Positions 1 through 7,887 of a stretch of 64,000 bases of DNA are shown here, one piece after another. The position numbers and the translations under genes are program-made. The stretch spans positions 480,783-544,782 of the forward strand of contig NZ_AULR01000001.1 in the NCBI RefSeq assembly GCF_000422385.1. Reading direction: 5' to 3'. The notes beneath the pieces are model-generated. The model did no database searches, had not been told where the DNA came from, and saw nothing but the letters and a program-made list of their open reading frames with translations. The number at the start of each line of letters is the position of its first letter. The stretch's first letter is position 1. Source of the DNA: Microbacterium indicum DSM 19969 (GTDB lineage: Bacteria > Actinomycetota > Actinomycetes > Actinomycetales > Microbacteriaceae).

Positions 1-93
1 GTCGAGGCGGTCGAGCTCGCCGGCGCACGCGGCGCCGTAGCGGCCGAGGCCTATGACGAGCACGGGAGCGTCGCTGCGGATCTGCTCAACCAA
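1..93 (-). CDS. TrkA/KtrA-type K+ uptake regulatory subunit, N-terminus only
   Basis: Only the first 31 codons are in the window; the gene runs off the left edge. The visible protein begins with a short leader and then VLVIGLGRYG, the first beta strand and glycine-rich turn of a Rossmann RCK/TrkA-N domain that binds NAD(H) or ATP. Such subunits sit on the cytoplasmic face of TrkH/KtrB and gate it. The probable TTG start overlaps the end of trkH by 8 bases, so the two genes are translationally coupled. The family call rests on the turn motif and this neighbour. The exact start codon is uncertain. Confidence 0.75.
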   Translation of the reverse strand, partial: MVEQIRSDAPVLVIGLGRYGAACAGELDRLD

Positions 94-1546
94 CGATCGG
101 CCTTTCGACGGGCAGCGCGTAGAGCTGCCTCCGAGACGTCGCGGCGACCGCCGCGGCGAGAGTGACTGTACCAACGCGGCCCATGAAGATGGTCGCCGCC
201 ATGACGTAGAGCGCGGGGTCCGGGAGCGTCGCCGTGAGCCCCGTCGAGAGCCCCACGGTGCCGAACGCCGAGATGACGTCGAAGAGCACCTCGGCGATGG
301 GGGCGTGGGTGATCTGGGCGATCGTGATCGTGCCGACCGCGACGATCGTCGCGCCCCACGCGAAGACCGCGACGGCGACGCGCTGCACGTCGCTCGGGAT
401 CCGGCGCCCGAAGGCCTGGACCGAGGGGCGGCCCTTCGCCTCCGACATGACCGAGAGCACGAGAACCGCGAGGGTCGTGACCTTGATGCCGCCGGCCGTC
501 GACGCGGATCCGCCTCCCACGAACATGAGCATGCAGCTGACGATCATGCTCGACCCGTAGAGCGAGTCCATGTCGACGATCGAGAAGCCGCCCGAACGCG
601 TCATCGACGACATGAAGAACGACTGGAAGATCGTGTCGCCGACGCCCATCGACCCGAAGGTCCCGGGGTTGCCGTACTCGAGGCCCAGGTAGGCGATCGC
701 GCCGACGACGAAGAGCGTGATCGTCGTGATGAGGGTCAGGCGCACGTGCAGGCCCCACGTCTTGGGGTGCAGGAGGGTCGCGCGCCGGGGGTGGAAGAGG
801 TGGCGCGAGAGCGCGAAGAGCACGGGGAAGCCGAGGGATCCGACGAAGACCGTCGCCATGATCACCGACAGCGCGAAGTAGTCGTGCGCGAAGACCGAGA
901 TGCCGCCGTCGTTGAAGGTGAAGCCCGTGTTGGTGAACGCCATCGCCGCGTAGCCGTACGCGTGCCCGAGGCCCGACCAGAAGCCGTACTCGCGCGACAT
1001 CGACGGGAGGAGGAGGACCGCCGCGAGCGCCTCGATGACGATCGTCGAGAGCGCGACCGTGCGCAGCAGCAGGCCAACCTGGCCGAGCTGCACCGCCTGC
1101 GACTCGTTGACGGCGCCGCCGTGGGCGCGGAGCGGGTTCGTGTCGCTCGCCGCCATGAGCTTCGCGCGCAGGCCGACGCGGCGCGACACGATGAACCCGA
1201 GCATCGAGGCGAGCGTCAGGGCGCCCATGCCGCCGATGTTGACGCCGACGACGAGCACGATCTCGCCGAACAGCGACCAGTGCGACGACATGTCGACGCT
1301 CGTGAGGCCCGTGACGCAGATCATCGACATCGCCGTGAACATCGCGTCGGCGATGGGCGTCGCGTGCCCGTCGGCCGCCGAGATCGGCAGGGCGAGGATC
1401 GCCGTGAAGATCATGACGAGCGAGGCGAAGACGAGGATCGCGAAACGCGCGGGCGACTGCGTCGTGATGACCCGGAAGAGGTGCCACACCTCGCGGGCGA
1501 TTCGCTCGAGCAACCCGGGGCGTGCCGCCGACTCGCCTGCGCTCAT
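86..1546 (-). CDS. TrkH/KtrB-family potassium uptake membrane subunit
   Basis: Integral membrane K+ translocating subunit of about 486 residues. All four pore-loop filter signatures are visible: VTGLTSVD near residue 80, NTGFTFND near 210, TRSGGFSIVD near 320 and FGTVGLSTGL near 430, each followed by hydrophobic helices as in the four M1-P-M2 repeats of the family. I chose the ATG at 1546 because an AGGGGG Shine-Dalgarno-like stretch precedes it and a TACGAT -10-like hexamer overlaps the alternative ATG at 1588, which would place that codon outside the transcript. The TrkA-type subunit follows with an 8-base overlap. A divergent ArsR-type regulator starts at 1626. Confidence 0.9.
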   Translation of the reverse strand: MSAGESAARPGLLERIAREVWHLFRVITTQSPARFAILVFASLVMIFTAILALPISAADGHATPIADAMFTAMSMICVTGLTSVDMSSHWSLFGEIVLVVGVNIGGMGALTLASMLGFIVSRRVGLRAKLMAASDTNPLRAHGGAVNESQAVQLGQVGLLLRTVALSTIVIEALAAVLLLPSMSREYGFWSGLGHAYGYAAMAFTNTGFTFNDGGISVFAHDYFALSVIMATVFVGSLGFPVLFALSRHLFHPRRATLLHPKTWGLHVRLTLITTITLFVVGAIAYLGLEYGNPGTFGSMGVGDTIFQSFFMSSMTRSGGFSIVDMDSLYGSSMIVSCMLMFVGGGSASTAGGIKVTTLAVLVLSVMSEAKGRPSVQAFGRRIPSDVQRVAVAVFAWGATIVAVGTITIAQITHAPIAEVLFDVISAFGTVGLSTGLTATLPDPALYVMAATIFMGRVGTVTLAAAVAATSRRQLYALPVERPIVG

Positions 1547-1586
1547 GCCGCGTGCCGCCCCCTGATCGACCGAATGGACGACGATC

Positions 1587-1618
1587 ATCGTACCCGCATG
1601 CCCGCGATGTCATACGCT
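1587..1618. promoter_or_regulatory. Divergent promoters between trkH and the ArsR-type gene
   Basis: On the plus strand TACGCT (1613-1618) lies seven bases before the ATG at 1626, so the arsR-type message would be leaderless. On the minus strand TACGAT (1592-1587) would start trkH transcription about 33 bases before its ATG. ATACGCTGAGCGTTAT at 1612-1627 is an imperfect palindrome over the regulator start and could be an autoregulatory site. No good -35 element is seen. Confidence 0.4.
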
Positions 1619-1625
1619 GAGCGTT

Positions 1626-2030
1626 ATGGCCGACATCTTCGACGTGATCGCCGACGGAACCCGGCGCGACATCCTCTCGCTCCTGCTCGACCGCGACCAG
1701 GATTCGCAGACGGGGACGAGCGTCTCGCAGATCGTCGCCGAGCTCAGCGTCAGCCAGCCGACGGTCTCGAAGCACCTCAAGGTGCTGCGCGAGGCGGGCC
1801 TCGTGACGGTCCGCGAGGAGGGGCAGCACCGCTTCTACCGCGTCGACGCCGAGCCGCTCGAGCAGGTCGACGACTGGCTCGTGCCGTTCTTCCACGACGA
1901 GGCCGAGCTCGCGGCCGAGGCGACGCAGTCGATCTACGCCTCGATCCCCGAGTCGGCCAACCGCCTCGCGTCGTCGATCGGCCGCACGGCCGCCGTCGTG
2001 CAGACGGCCCTCAAGCGCCTGGGCGCCTGA
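1626..2030 (+). CDS. ArsR-family winged-helix transcriptional regulator
   Basis: Cytoplasmic DNA-binding protein of 134 residues. Residues 1-80 form an ArsR/HTH_5 winged helix: ADGTRRDILSLL, a recognition-helix region VSQPTVSKHLKVLREAGLV, and the wing VREEGQHRFYRVD. The C-terminal third (FHDEAELAAEATQSIYASIP onward) is a helical tail that could serve in dimerisation. I see no cysteine or histidine cluster typical of metal-sensing ArsR proteins, so the effector is unknown. It is transcribed away from trkH and may regulate K+ uptake, but that is only positional. The message is probably leaderless. Confidence 0.85.
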   Translation: MADIFDVIADGTRRDILSLLLDRDQDSQTGTSVSQIVAELSVSQPTVSKHLKVLREAGLVTVREEGQHRFYRVDAEPLEQVDDWLVPFFHDEAELAAEATQSIYASIPESANRLASSIGRTAAVVQTALKRLGA

Positions 2031-2048
2031 GGACCGCCTCGGTAGCCG

Positions 2049-3845
2049 TCAGCGCAGCGCGCGCCGGATGAGGACCGAGATCGCCTCGACGACGACGACC
2101 ATCGCGATGATGACGAGCAGATACGCCATCACCTGATCGAAGTGGCGCCCCTGCAGTGCGCTGAGCAGCAGGAAGCCGATGCCGCCCGCGCCGACGACGC
2201 CCAGGAGGGTCGCGGATCGCACGTTCTGCTCGACGACGTACATCAGGTGGCTCACGAGCGCGGGGATCGAGAGCGGCAGCGTCGACGCGAAGAAGACCTG
2301 CGTGCGCGTGCCGCCCGCGGCATGCAGGGCGCGCTCGGGTCCGCCCGGCACCTCCTCCATCGAGTCGCCGATCAGCTTGGCCATGAGGCCCACGCCGCCG
2401 ATCCCGAGCGCGAGCGTCGCCGCCTGCGCCCCGAAGCCCGTCGCAATGATGAAGATGATCGCGACGACGAGGTCCGGGATCGCGCGCAGCACGAGCGCGA
2501 TGCCCCGGAAGAGGTTGCGGACGAAGCCGTTCGGCGCGACGTTGCGGGCCGAGAGCGGGCCGACGACGGCCGAGATGATCGCCGTCATGAGCGTCGCGGC
2601 GAAGGCGATCTGCAGCGTCGTCGCGACGCCCGCGAGGACCGTCTCCCAGGTGCGGGAGCCGAAGTTCAGCGGCCACATCGACCGGTCGAGCGCGGGGTTC
2701 TGCACCTGCTCCCACTGCGGTCGGAGGATCGCCGTGACGTCGGGGTGCGTGTAGGCGAACGCCGCGACGACGACCGCGATCCCGAGCCACACCCACAGCG
2801 TGTTCGAGACGCGCGAGCGATCCCACGGGCGATGCATCGCGGCCTCGATGCGCGCCGCGCGCCGCTGCGCGTCGGTGAGCGCGGGGGCGGGCCCCGGCGA
2901 GGATCCGCGCCGGGCCGCGCGCGTGACCCTGTCGCCGATGCCGCGCCCCGTCGGCTCGACGCCCAGGAGGCGCGAGCGCAGCTGCGAGGAGATGATCTCG
3001 AAGACGATGCAGAGCGCGATGATGATGAGGACGAGCGGGAGCACGCGGCGCATGCCCGACGGCCCCGCGTGGAGCGCCTCGTCGAGGTCGTAGCCGAGTC
3101 CCGCGACGCCGACGACGCCGAGGATCACGGTGCCGCGCAGGTTGATGTCGGCGCGGTGCAGCGCGACGGCGATCCACGCCGGGAGCGCCTGCGGGACGAC
3201 GCCCGACCAGAACTCCTGGGCCTTCGACCCGCCGGCCGAGCGGATCGCGAGGCGCGGCCCCTCGTCGATCTGCTCGATCGCGTCGGCGAACATCTTCGAG
3301 ATCATGCCGACCGAGTGCAGCCCGATCGCGGTGACGGCCGCGAGCATCCCCGAGTCGAACCAGAGGAACGCGAGGAACACGACGATCGCCATGTCGGGGA
3401 CCGCGCGGGCGACGACGCCGATGCCGCGGCAGAGCGCCACCACCGCGGGGCCGGGGCTCGTGTTGCGCGCGGCGCCGTAGGCGACGGGGATCGAGAGGAC
3501 GGCGGCGAGCGCGGTCCCCGCGATCACGAGCGCGAGGGTCAGGAGGATCGACTCGACGACCTCCCAGATCGGTTCGAAGCCGACCCAGGTCGTCTCGAAG
3601 ACCGTGCCGTCGGCCGTCGGGGTCCCGATGACCTCCCAGCCGGGCCACTGGAGCGGCGTCGCCATCGACAGGAAGCGCTGGAGGTTGCCGCCCGTCTCGG
3701 CGATGTTGCCGAAGCTGTAGTCGAGCGCGACGAACGAGTAGACACCGAGCCCCAGCACCGCGACGATCGTCGCGTACGAGACGATCGTCGACGTGCGCGG
3801 CCGCGGGCGCGGAACCGTGAGGATCCGCTCGGCAAGCGCCGTCAC
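2049..3845 (-). CDS. phnE: Phosphonate ABC transporter permease, two permease domains in one chain
   Basis: Membrane component of a phosphonate importer, 598 residues. Two BPD_transp_1 permease domains lie in tandem. The first (about 95-275) carries the coupling motif AGGSKAQEFWSGVVPQALPAW, and the second (about 385-590) carries AAGGTRTQVFFASTLPLSI. A charged linker at about 285-340 and one extra membrane helix join them. Many organisms encode these halves as separate phnE1 and phnE2, so this is a natural fusion. Its ATG overlaps the stop of phnC by 4 bases. It ends 18 bases from the convergent ArsR-type gene. Confidence 0.92.
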   Translation of the reverse strand: MTALAERILTVPRPRPRTSTIVSYATIVAVLGLGVYSFVALDYSFGNIAETGGNLQRFLSMATPLQWPGWEVIGTPTADGTVFETTWVGFEPIWEVVESILLTLALVIAGTALAAVLSIPVAYGAARNTSPGPAVVALCRGIGVVARAVPDMAIVVFLAFLWFDSGMLAAVTAIGLHSVGMISKMFADAIEQIDEGPRLAIRSAGGSKAQEFWSGVVPQALPAWIAVALHRADINLRGTVILGVVGVAGLGYDLDEALHAGPSGMRRVLPLVLIIIALCIVFEIISSQLRSRLLGVEPTGRGIGDRVTRAARRGSSPGPAPALTDAQRRAARIEAAMHRPWDRSRVSNTLWVWLGIAVVVAAFAYTHPDVTAILRPQWEQVQNPALDRSMWPLNFGSRTWETVLAGVATTLQIAFAATLMTAIISAVVGPLSARNVAPNGFVRNLFRGIALVLRAIPDLVVAIIFIIATGFGAQAATLALGIGGVGLMAKLIGDSMEEVPGGPERALHAAGGTRTQVFFASTLPLSIPALVSHLMYVVEQNVRSATLLGVVGAGGIGFLLLSALQGRHFDQVMAYLLVIIAMVVVVEAISVLIRRALR

Positions 3846-4735
3846 GCGGGCTCCTCGTTCACGGTGTCCCGCGCGAGGCGCTCGGCGGATCCGCGGCGCA
3901 GCTCGTTCTGGAGGACCTGCTCGCGCGCCTCGGCGAGCTCGGCGGCGACGGCCTCGAACTCGCTGGTCGACGTCGCGACGCGGCCGTAGATCTCCATGAC
4001 GGTCTCGCGGCTGATCTCGCCCGTCGGGGTGTCGAGGACGACCTCCCCCGCGCGCAGGCCGACGATGCGGTCGCCCCAGCTGAGCGCCAGGTCGACCTGG
4101 TGCAGCGAGCAGACGACCGTGAGGCCGCGCTCGGCGGCGATCTCGCGGATGAGGCCCATGACCTGACTGCTCGACTCGGGGTCGAGCGACGCGACGGGCT
4201 CGTCGGCGAGGAGGATCTCCGGGTCCTGCATGAGCGCGCGGGCGATCGCGACGCGCTGCTGCTGGCCGCCCGAGAGCGTGTCGGAGCGCTGGTAGGCGCG
4301 GTCGAGCAGCCCGACGCGGTCGAGGTGGCCGAGGGCCCTCTCCCGCAGCGACCGGGGGTACATCATGAGGCCGACGCGCGGGCCGCGCAGGCCCGAGAGC
4401 GCACCGGTGAGCACGTTCTCGAGGACCGTCGACGGGCCGACGAGCTCGAACTGCTGGAAGATGAAGCCGATGCGGCCGCGGAGGGCGCGCAGGGCGCGAC
4501 CCGAGAGGGCCGTGACGTTCTCGCCGAGCGCCTCGACCGATCCGGTCGTCGGCGTCTCGAGCCCGTCGATGTGGCGCAGGAGGGTCGACTTGCCCGAGCC
4601 CGAGAGGCCCAAGAGGACGACGATCTCGCCGCGCGCGACGGACAGCGACACCCCCGTGAGGGCCGGGCTCGCGGCTCCGGGATACGTCTTGCCGAGATCC
4701 GCGATCCTGACCGCGGGGGCGTCGCTGTTCGTCAT
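3842..4735 (-). CDS. phnC: Phosphonate ABC transporter ATP-binding protein
   Basis: Cytoplasmic ATPase of the importer, 297 residues. Walker A GLSGSGKST is at 43-51, the Q-loop glutamine near 94, the signature LSGGQQQRVA at 154-163, Walker B ILLADEP at 174-180, followed by the D-loop SLD and a switch histidine in CSLHQ. The C-terminal extension of about 45 residues beyond the core is longer than in many PhnC proteins and is helical and charged. The gene lies between phnD (29-base gap) and phnE (4-base overlap), so the three are one operon in the order D-C-E. Confidence 0.93.
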   Translation of the reverse strand: MTNSDAPAVRIADLGKTYPGAASPALTGVSLSVARGEIVVLLGLSGSGKSTLLRHIDGLETPTTGSVEALGENVTALSGRALRALRGRIGFIFQQFELVGPSTVLENVLTGALSGLRGPRVGLMMYPRSLRERALGHLDRVGLLDRAYQRSDTLSGGQQQRVAIARALMQDPEILLADEPVASLDPESSSQVMGLIREIAAERGLTVVCSLHQVDLALSWGDRIVGLRAGEVVLDTPTGEISRETVMEIYGRVATSTSEFEAVAAELAEAREQVLQNELRRGSAERLARDTVNEEPA

Positions 4736-4764
4736 CTCAGTTCACTGCCTTCTGTGTCGGCCGC

Positions 4765-5727
4765 TTACGCGCGGCAGGCCTCGACCTCGTCGGCGACCTC
4801 CGCGCACACCGTGCGGATCGTGTCGAAGTACGCGTCGTCGACGGCCTCGAAGCCGAACCAGCCGTCCGTGAGGAAGTCGTTGAGCTCGATGCCCGCGTCG
4901 GTGAGCGACGCCTGCGTGCTGTCGGCGATCGCGGCGGTCAGCTCGTCCTTGACGTCCTGCGGGAGCGCACCCTGCATGACGATCGGGGCGCCGGGGACGA
5001 GGAAGCGGTCGACCTCCTCGAGCTGGCCCGCGTCGATCAGCGGGTCGGCGTTGAGGTCCTGCGCGAAGCCGACCTGGCAGTCGGTGCCCTCGGCGACCTT
5101 CGCGGCGGTGAGGTCGTGCTCCTCGCCGTAGACGGTGTTCTCCTCGGAGACCGTGACGCCGGCCTCCATGAGCTGCGACACGGGGATCGCGCGGCCCGAG
5201 GTCGACGTCGGGTTGACGAAGCAGACGGGCTGGTCGGCGAAGTCCTCGAGCGAGGTGACGTCGGTCGCGGCGGGGTTCTTGATCGCGACCGAGTAGTAGC
5301 CGGCGGGCTCGCCCTCGGCGGTGATCTGCGCGCCGATGGGCTCGATGTCGGCGCCGGCGGCCTGCGACTGGTAGTAGGTGAACGACGAGATCTGGGCGAC
5401 GTCGATCTTGTCGGCGGCGAGGCCCTGCACCACGGCCGTGTAGTCGGTGGCCTCGAAGAACTGGACGTCCTTGCCGGTGATCTCGGCGATCCAGTCGGCG
5501 ATCGGCTGGGCGTCCTGGTCGGCGCCCTCGTGGTCGGGGAGCGTCGCGAAGACGATCGTGTCGTCGCTGCCCGAGGCGAAGGTTCCCTCGGAGGTCGACG
5601 CGGCGTCGGCGGTGGCCTCGGAGGTCGCGTCGGCTGAGCCGTCGGCGGACGAGCATCCGGCGAGGGCGGCGATGAGGGCGATGCCGGCGACGGCGGTGGT
5701 CGGGAGGCGGAAGCTGCGGAGTCGCAT
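4765..5727 (-). CDS. phnD: Phosphonate ABC transporter substrate-binding lipoprotein
   Basis: Extracytoplasmic binding protein of 320 residues. It starts with a basic n-region, a hydrophobic segment and a lipobox ALAGC with the lipidated cysteine at 25, then a Ser/Thr/Ala-rich linker. The mature part shows PhnD-family landmarks: VFATLPDHEG, a region like FFEATDYTAVVQGLAADKIDVA, and SFTYYQSQ. I chose the ATG at 5727 because GAAAGG lies about 8 bases upstream and the signal peptide begins there; upstream in-frame codons would add an implausible Arg/Pro-rich extension. It is the first gene of phnDCE and sits downstream of PHO-box-like repeats. The ligand could be a phosphonate, phosphite or an ester. 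Confidence 0.9.
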   Translation of the reverse strand: MRLRSFRLPTTAVAGIALIAALAGCSSADGSADATSEATADAASTSEGTFASGSDDTIVFATLPDHEGADQDAQPIADWIAEITGKDVQFFEATDYTAVVQGLAADKIDVAQISSFTYYQSQAAGADIEPIGAQITAEGEPAGYYSVAIKNPAATDVTSLEDFADQPVCFVNPTSTSGRAIPVSQLMEAGVTVSEENTVYGEEHDLTAAKVAEGTDCQVGFAQDLNADPLIDAGQLEEVDRFLVPGAPIVMQGALPQDVKDELTAAIADSTQASLTDAGIELNDFLTDGWFGFEAVDDAYFDTIRTVCAEVADEVEACRA

Positions 5728-5874
5728 GTGAGCGGCCTTTCTCTCGGCAGCAGGGCGCCGCCGGAACCAGGGCGGTGGGGGTGCGTTTCCGACGGAACGG
5801 GTCGGGAACCCGTCCACCCTGGGAGCCGTCCGCGACGCCCGGCTGGCCCATTCGCGAACCTCGAGGGTCTCGGA

Positions 5875-5967
5875 GGTGAACACTCGGCGACCCGGTGCGA
5901 CGGTCGGATCCGCCGCACGACATGGCCGGTGAACACCTGCCGCACAGTCGGTGACGCCGGGGTGAAG
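5875..5967 (-). promoter_or_regulatory. PHO-box-like direct repeats upstream of phnD
   Basis: Read on the minus strand, GTTCACC-type heptamers recur with an 11-base period, as in actinobacterial PhoP binding sites. One array holds GTTCACC (5934-5928), a degenerate unit at 5945-5939, CGTCACC (5956-5950) and CTTCACC (5967-5961). A second pair holds GTTCACC (5881-5875) and GGTCGCC (5892-5886). GTTCACCTCCG at 5881-5871 fits the published 11-base consensus at all but one position, by eye. This suggests phosphate-starvation control of phnDCE and perhaps the divergent genes. Part of the array (5957-5974) can also form a GC-rich hairpin, which is a rival explanation for one unit. Confidence 0.5.
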
Positions 5968-5995
5968 ACCCCGGGGTGGCGCGATTCGCGCCGTC

Positions 5996-6001
5996 TACGG
6001 T
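5996..6001 (+). promoter_or_regulatory. -10 element for a leaderless FAD oxidoreductase message
   Basis: TACGGT ends six bases before the GTG at 6008, so transcription would start at or next to the start codon. No Shine-Dalgarno sequence precedes this GTG, which agrees with leaderless translation. Confidence 0.45.
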
Positions 6002-6007
6002 GGCACG

Positions 6008-7084
6008 GTGGATCACTCGTACGACGTCGCGGTCGTCGGCGCCGGCATCGTCGGCCTCTCGCACGCGGCCGCCGCGCACCGACGCGGGCTGCGCGTCATC
6101 GTCATCGATCGAGCACCCCGCCTCGCGGGCTCGACGGTGCGCAACTTCGGGCACATCGGCGTCTCGATGCAGGCGGGCCTCGGCCGCGAATACGCCGAGC
6201 GCTCGCGCGAGCTGTACGCCGACCTCGCGCAGTCGGCCGGGTTCTGGCTCGCGCGCCGCGGCTCGCTCATGGTCGCGACGGCCGACGACGAGATGCAGGT
6301 GCTGCGCGACGCGGGCCAGGGCAGGCTCCTCACGGCGCGGGAGATCACCGATCTCGCGCCCGTGAAGCACGCCGTCGGCGGCGTGCTCCTCAAGGACGAC
6401 ATGCAGGTGAACCCGCGCGAGGCCGGCCCCGCGATCGCCGCCTGGCTCGAGCGCGAGGGCGTCGCCTTCTCCTGGACGACCGCCGCCCTCGGCGCGCGCC
6501 CCGGCACCCTCTTCACGACGCGCGGCGAGATCCGCGCCGACAACGTCGTCGTCTGCGTCAACCACGACATCGATCAGCTGCTGCCCGAGGTCGCGGCCGA
6601 CCACGGGATCGCCCGCTGCGCGCTCGACATGATGCTCGTCGACGGGATCGGGCTCGAGTTCCCCGTGCTCACGGCCCTCTCGATGCTGCGCTACCCCGCC
6701 TTCGCCGGCGAGGCAGCCGACGCCGTGCGGGCGCGATACGAGATCGCGCGCCCCGAGGTGCTCGACCTCGACGTGAACCAGATGTGCACCGAGGCGCCGG
6801 GGCTCGGGCTCTTCGTCGGCGACACGCACGTCGTCTCGGACGCCGCCTCGCCGTTCCAGAACGAGCGCCCCTACGAGGTCCTGCTGCGCGAGATGCGGCG
6901 CCTGTTCGGCGTCGAGGGCGTCGGTGTCCGGCAGCGCTGGCAGGGCGTCTACGCGAAGGGGCCCGGCGAATTCCTCTCCGAGACGATCGACGAGGGCGTG
7001 CATGTGAGCGCCGTCACGACGGGCATCGGCATGACGACCTCCCCCGGCTTCGGCGAAGCCGTCATCGCAGACCTCTACCGATAG
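6008..7084 (+). CDS. FAD-dependent oxidoreductase of the phosphonate-associated (TIGR03364-like) group
   Basis: Cytoplasmic DAO-type flavoenzyme of 358 residues. The N-terminal FAD-binding motif VVGAGIVGLSHA is at 10-21 and a second dinucleotide-binding acidic strand VIVID follows. The C-terminal GIGMTTSPGFGEA is the usual flavin-contacting end of DAO enzymes. By length, sequence and neighbours it fits the TIGR03364 group, which is known to sit beside phosphonatase-like HAD proteins and phosphonate transporters and has been proposed to oxidise the amine of an aminophosphonate. The HAD gene follows 7 bases later, so the two form an operon divergent from phnDCE. The GTG start is supported by the leaderless promoter geometry. 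The exact substrate is not readable from sequence. Confidence 0.82.
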   Translation: MDHSYDVAVVGAGIVGLSHAAAAHRRGLRVIVIDRAPRLAGSTVRNFGHIGVSMQAGLGREYAERSRELYADLAQSAGFWLARRGSLMVATADDEMQVLRDAGQGRLLTAREITDLAPVKHAVGGVLLKDDMQVNPREAGPAIAAWLEREGVAFSWTTAALGARPGTLFTTRGEIRADNVVVCVNHDIDQLLPEVAADHGIARCALDMMLVDGIGLEFPVLTALSMLRYPAFAGEAADAVRARYEIARPEVLDLDVNQMCTEAPGLGLFVGDTHVVSDAASPFQNERPYEVLLREMRRLFGVEGVGVRQRWQGVYAKGPGEFLSETIDEGVHVSAVTTGIGMTTSPGFGEAVIADLYR

Positions 7085-7091
7085 GCGCACC

Positions 7092-7751
7092 ATGGCATTC
7101 CAGATGATCGCGTTCGACATGGCCGGCACGACGGTCGAGGACGGCGGCGCCGTCATGGCGGCATTCTCCGAGGCGATGGACGCCGTCGGGACCGCCGACG
7201 GCACCGACGAGCGCGCGCGGGCGACGCAGTACACGCTCGACACGATGGGCCAGTCGAAGATCGAGGTCTTCCGCGCGATCACGGGATCCGAGGAGCGCGC
7301 CCGCGACGCGAACCGCGCCTTCGAGGCCGCCTACCTCGTGGGGATCCGCGACCGCGCGCGCCCGATCGACGGCGCCGAGGACGCGATCCGCGAGCTGCGC
7401 GCCGCGGGGCTGGAGGTCGCGCTGACGACGGGCTTCTCCCCCGACACCCGCGACGCCCTGCTCGACGCGCTCGGGTGGCGCGGGATCGCCGACGCCGCGC
7501 TCTCCCCCGCCGACGCGGGCCGCGGACGGCCGTTCCCCGACATGATCCTCACCGCCGCGCTCCGCCTCGGCGTGACCGACGTGCGCGACATCGCGGCGGC
7601 GGGCGACACGGCCTCCGACGTCCTCGCGGGACTGCGCGCCGGCGCGCGGATCTCGGCCGGCGTGCTCACGGGGACGCACCACGAGTTCCCCGGGGCGACC
7701 CACGTCCTGGGGTCGGTCGCCGAGATCCCGGCCCTCGTCCTCGCGGCCTGA
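7092..7751 (+). CDS. Phosphonatase-like HAD hydrolase
   Basis: Cytoplasmic HAD-superfamily enzyme of 219 residues related to phosphonoacetaldehyde hydrolase (PhnX). Motif I is FDMAGTTVED with Asp9 as the presumed nucleophile. The cap region TMGQSKIEVFRAI carries Lys56 at the place where PhnX has its Schiff-base lysine (MGxxKI), which argues for C-P bond cleavage rather than plain phosphatase activity. Motif II is in LTTGFSPD, and motif IV is AAGDTASD. It follows the FAD oxidoreductase by 7 bases. The inferred route is amine oxidation to a phosphono-aldehyde, then hydrolysis to phosphate and an aldehyde. It is shorter than PhnX (about 265 residues), so the substrate may differ. Confidence 0.85.
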   Translation: MAFQMIAFDMAGTTVEDGGAVMAAFSEAMDAVGTADGTDERARATQYTLDTMGQSKIEVFRAITGSEERARDANRAFEAAYLVGIRDRARPIDGAEDAIRELRAAGLEVALTTGFSPDTRDALLDALGWRGIADAALSPADAGRGRPFPDMILTAALRLGVTDVRDIAAAGDTASDVLAGLRAGARISAGVLTGTHHEFPGATHVLGSVAEIPALVLAA

Positions 7752-7804
7752 CGACGGCAGCGGCTCAGCCGCGTCCCGCGCCGGACAAGGCCGCGGCGTC
7801 GATG

Positions 7805-7829
7805 CAGAGCACGTCGCCGACGTGCTCTG
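7805..7829. terminator. Hairpin between convergent genes
   Basis: A perfect 10-bp stem (CAGAGCACGT with its complement) and a 5-base loop lie between the convergent HAD and GNAT genes. There is no T-run, as is common for actinobacterial bidirectional terminators. Confidence 0.5.
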
Positions 7830-7887
7830 GGCCGAGAGCTCGGTGCGCGTCGAACACGCCCGACGGAGCCGCGGTCATCTGCCGACC

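Noticed and set aside
5957..5974. Intrinsic terminator or riboswitch stem upstream of phnD
   Set aside because: The CCGGGGT/ACCCCGG hairpin has no T-run and no switch core; it overlaps a PHO-box unit and was recorded as a competing explanation only.
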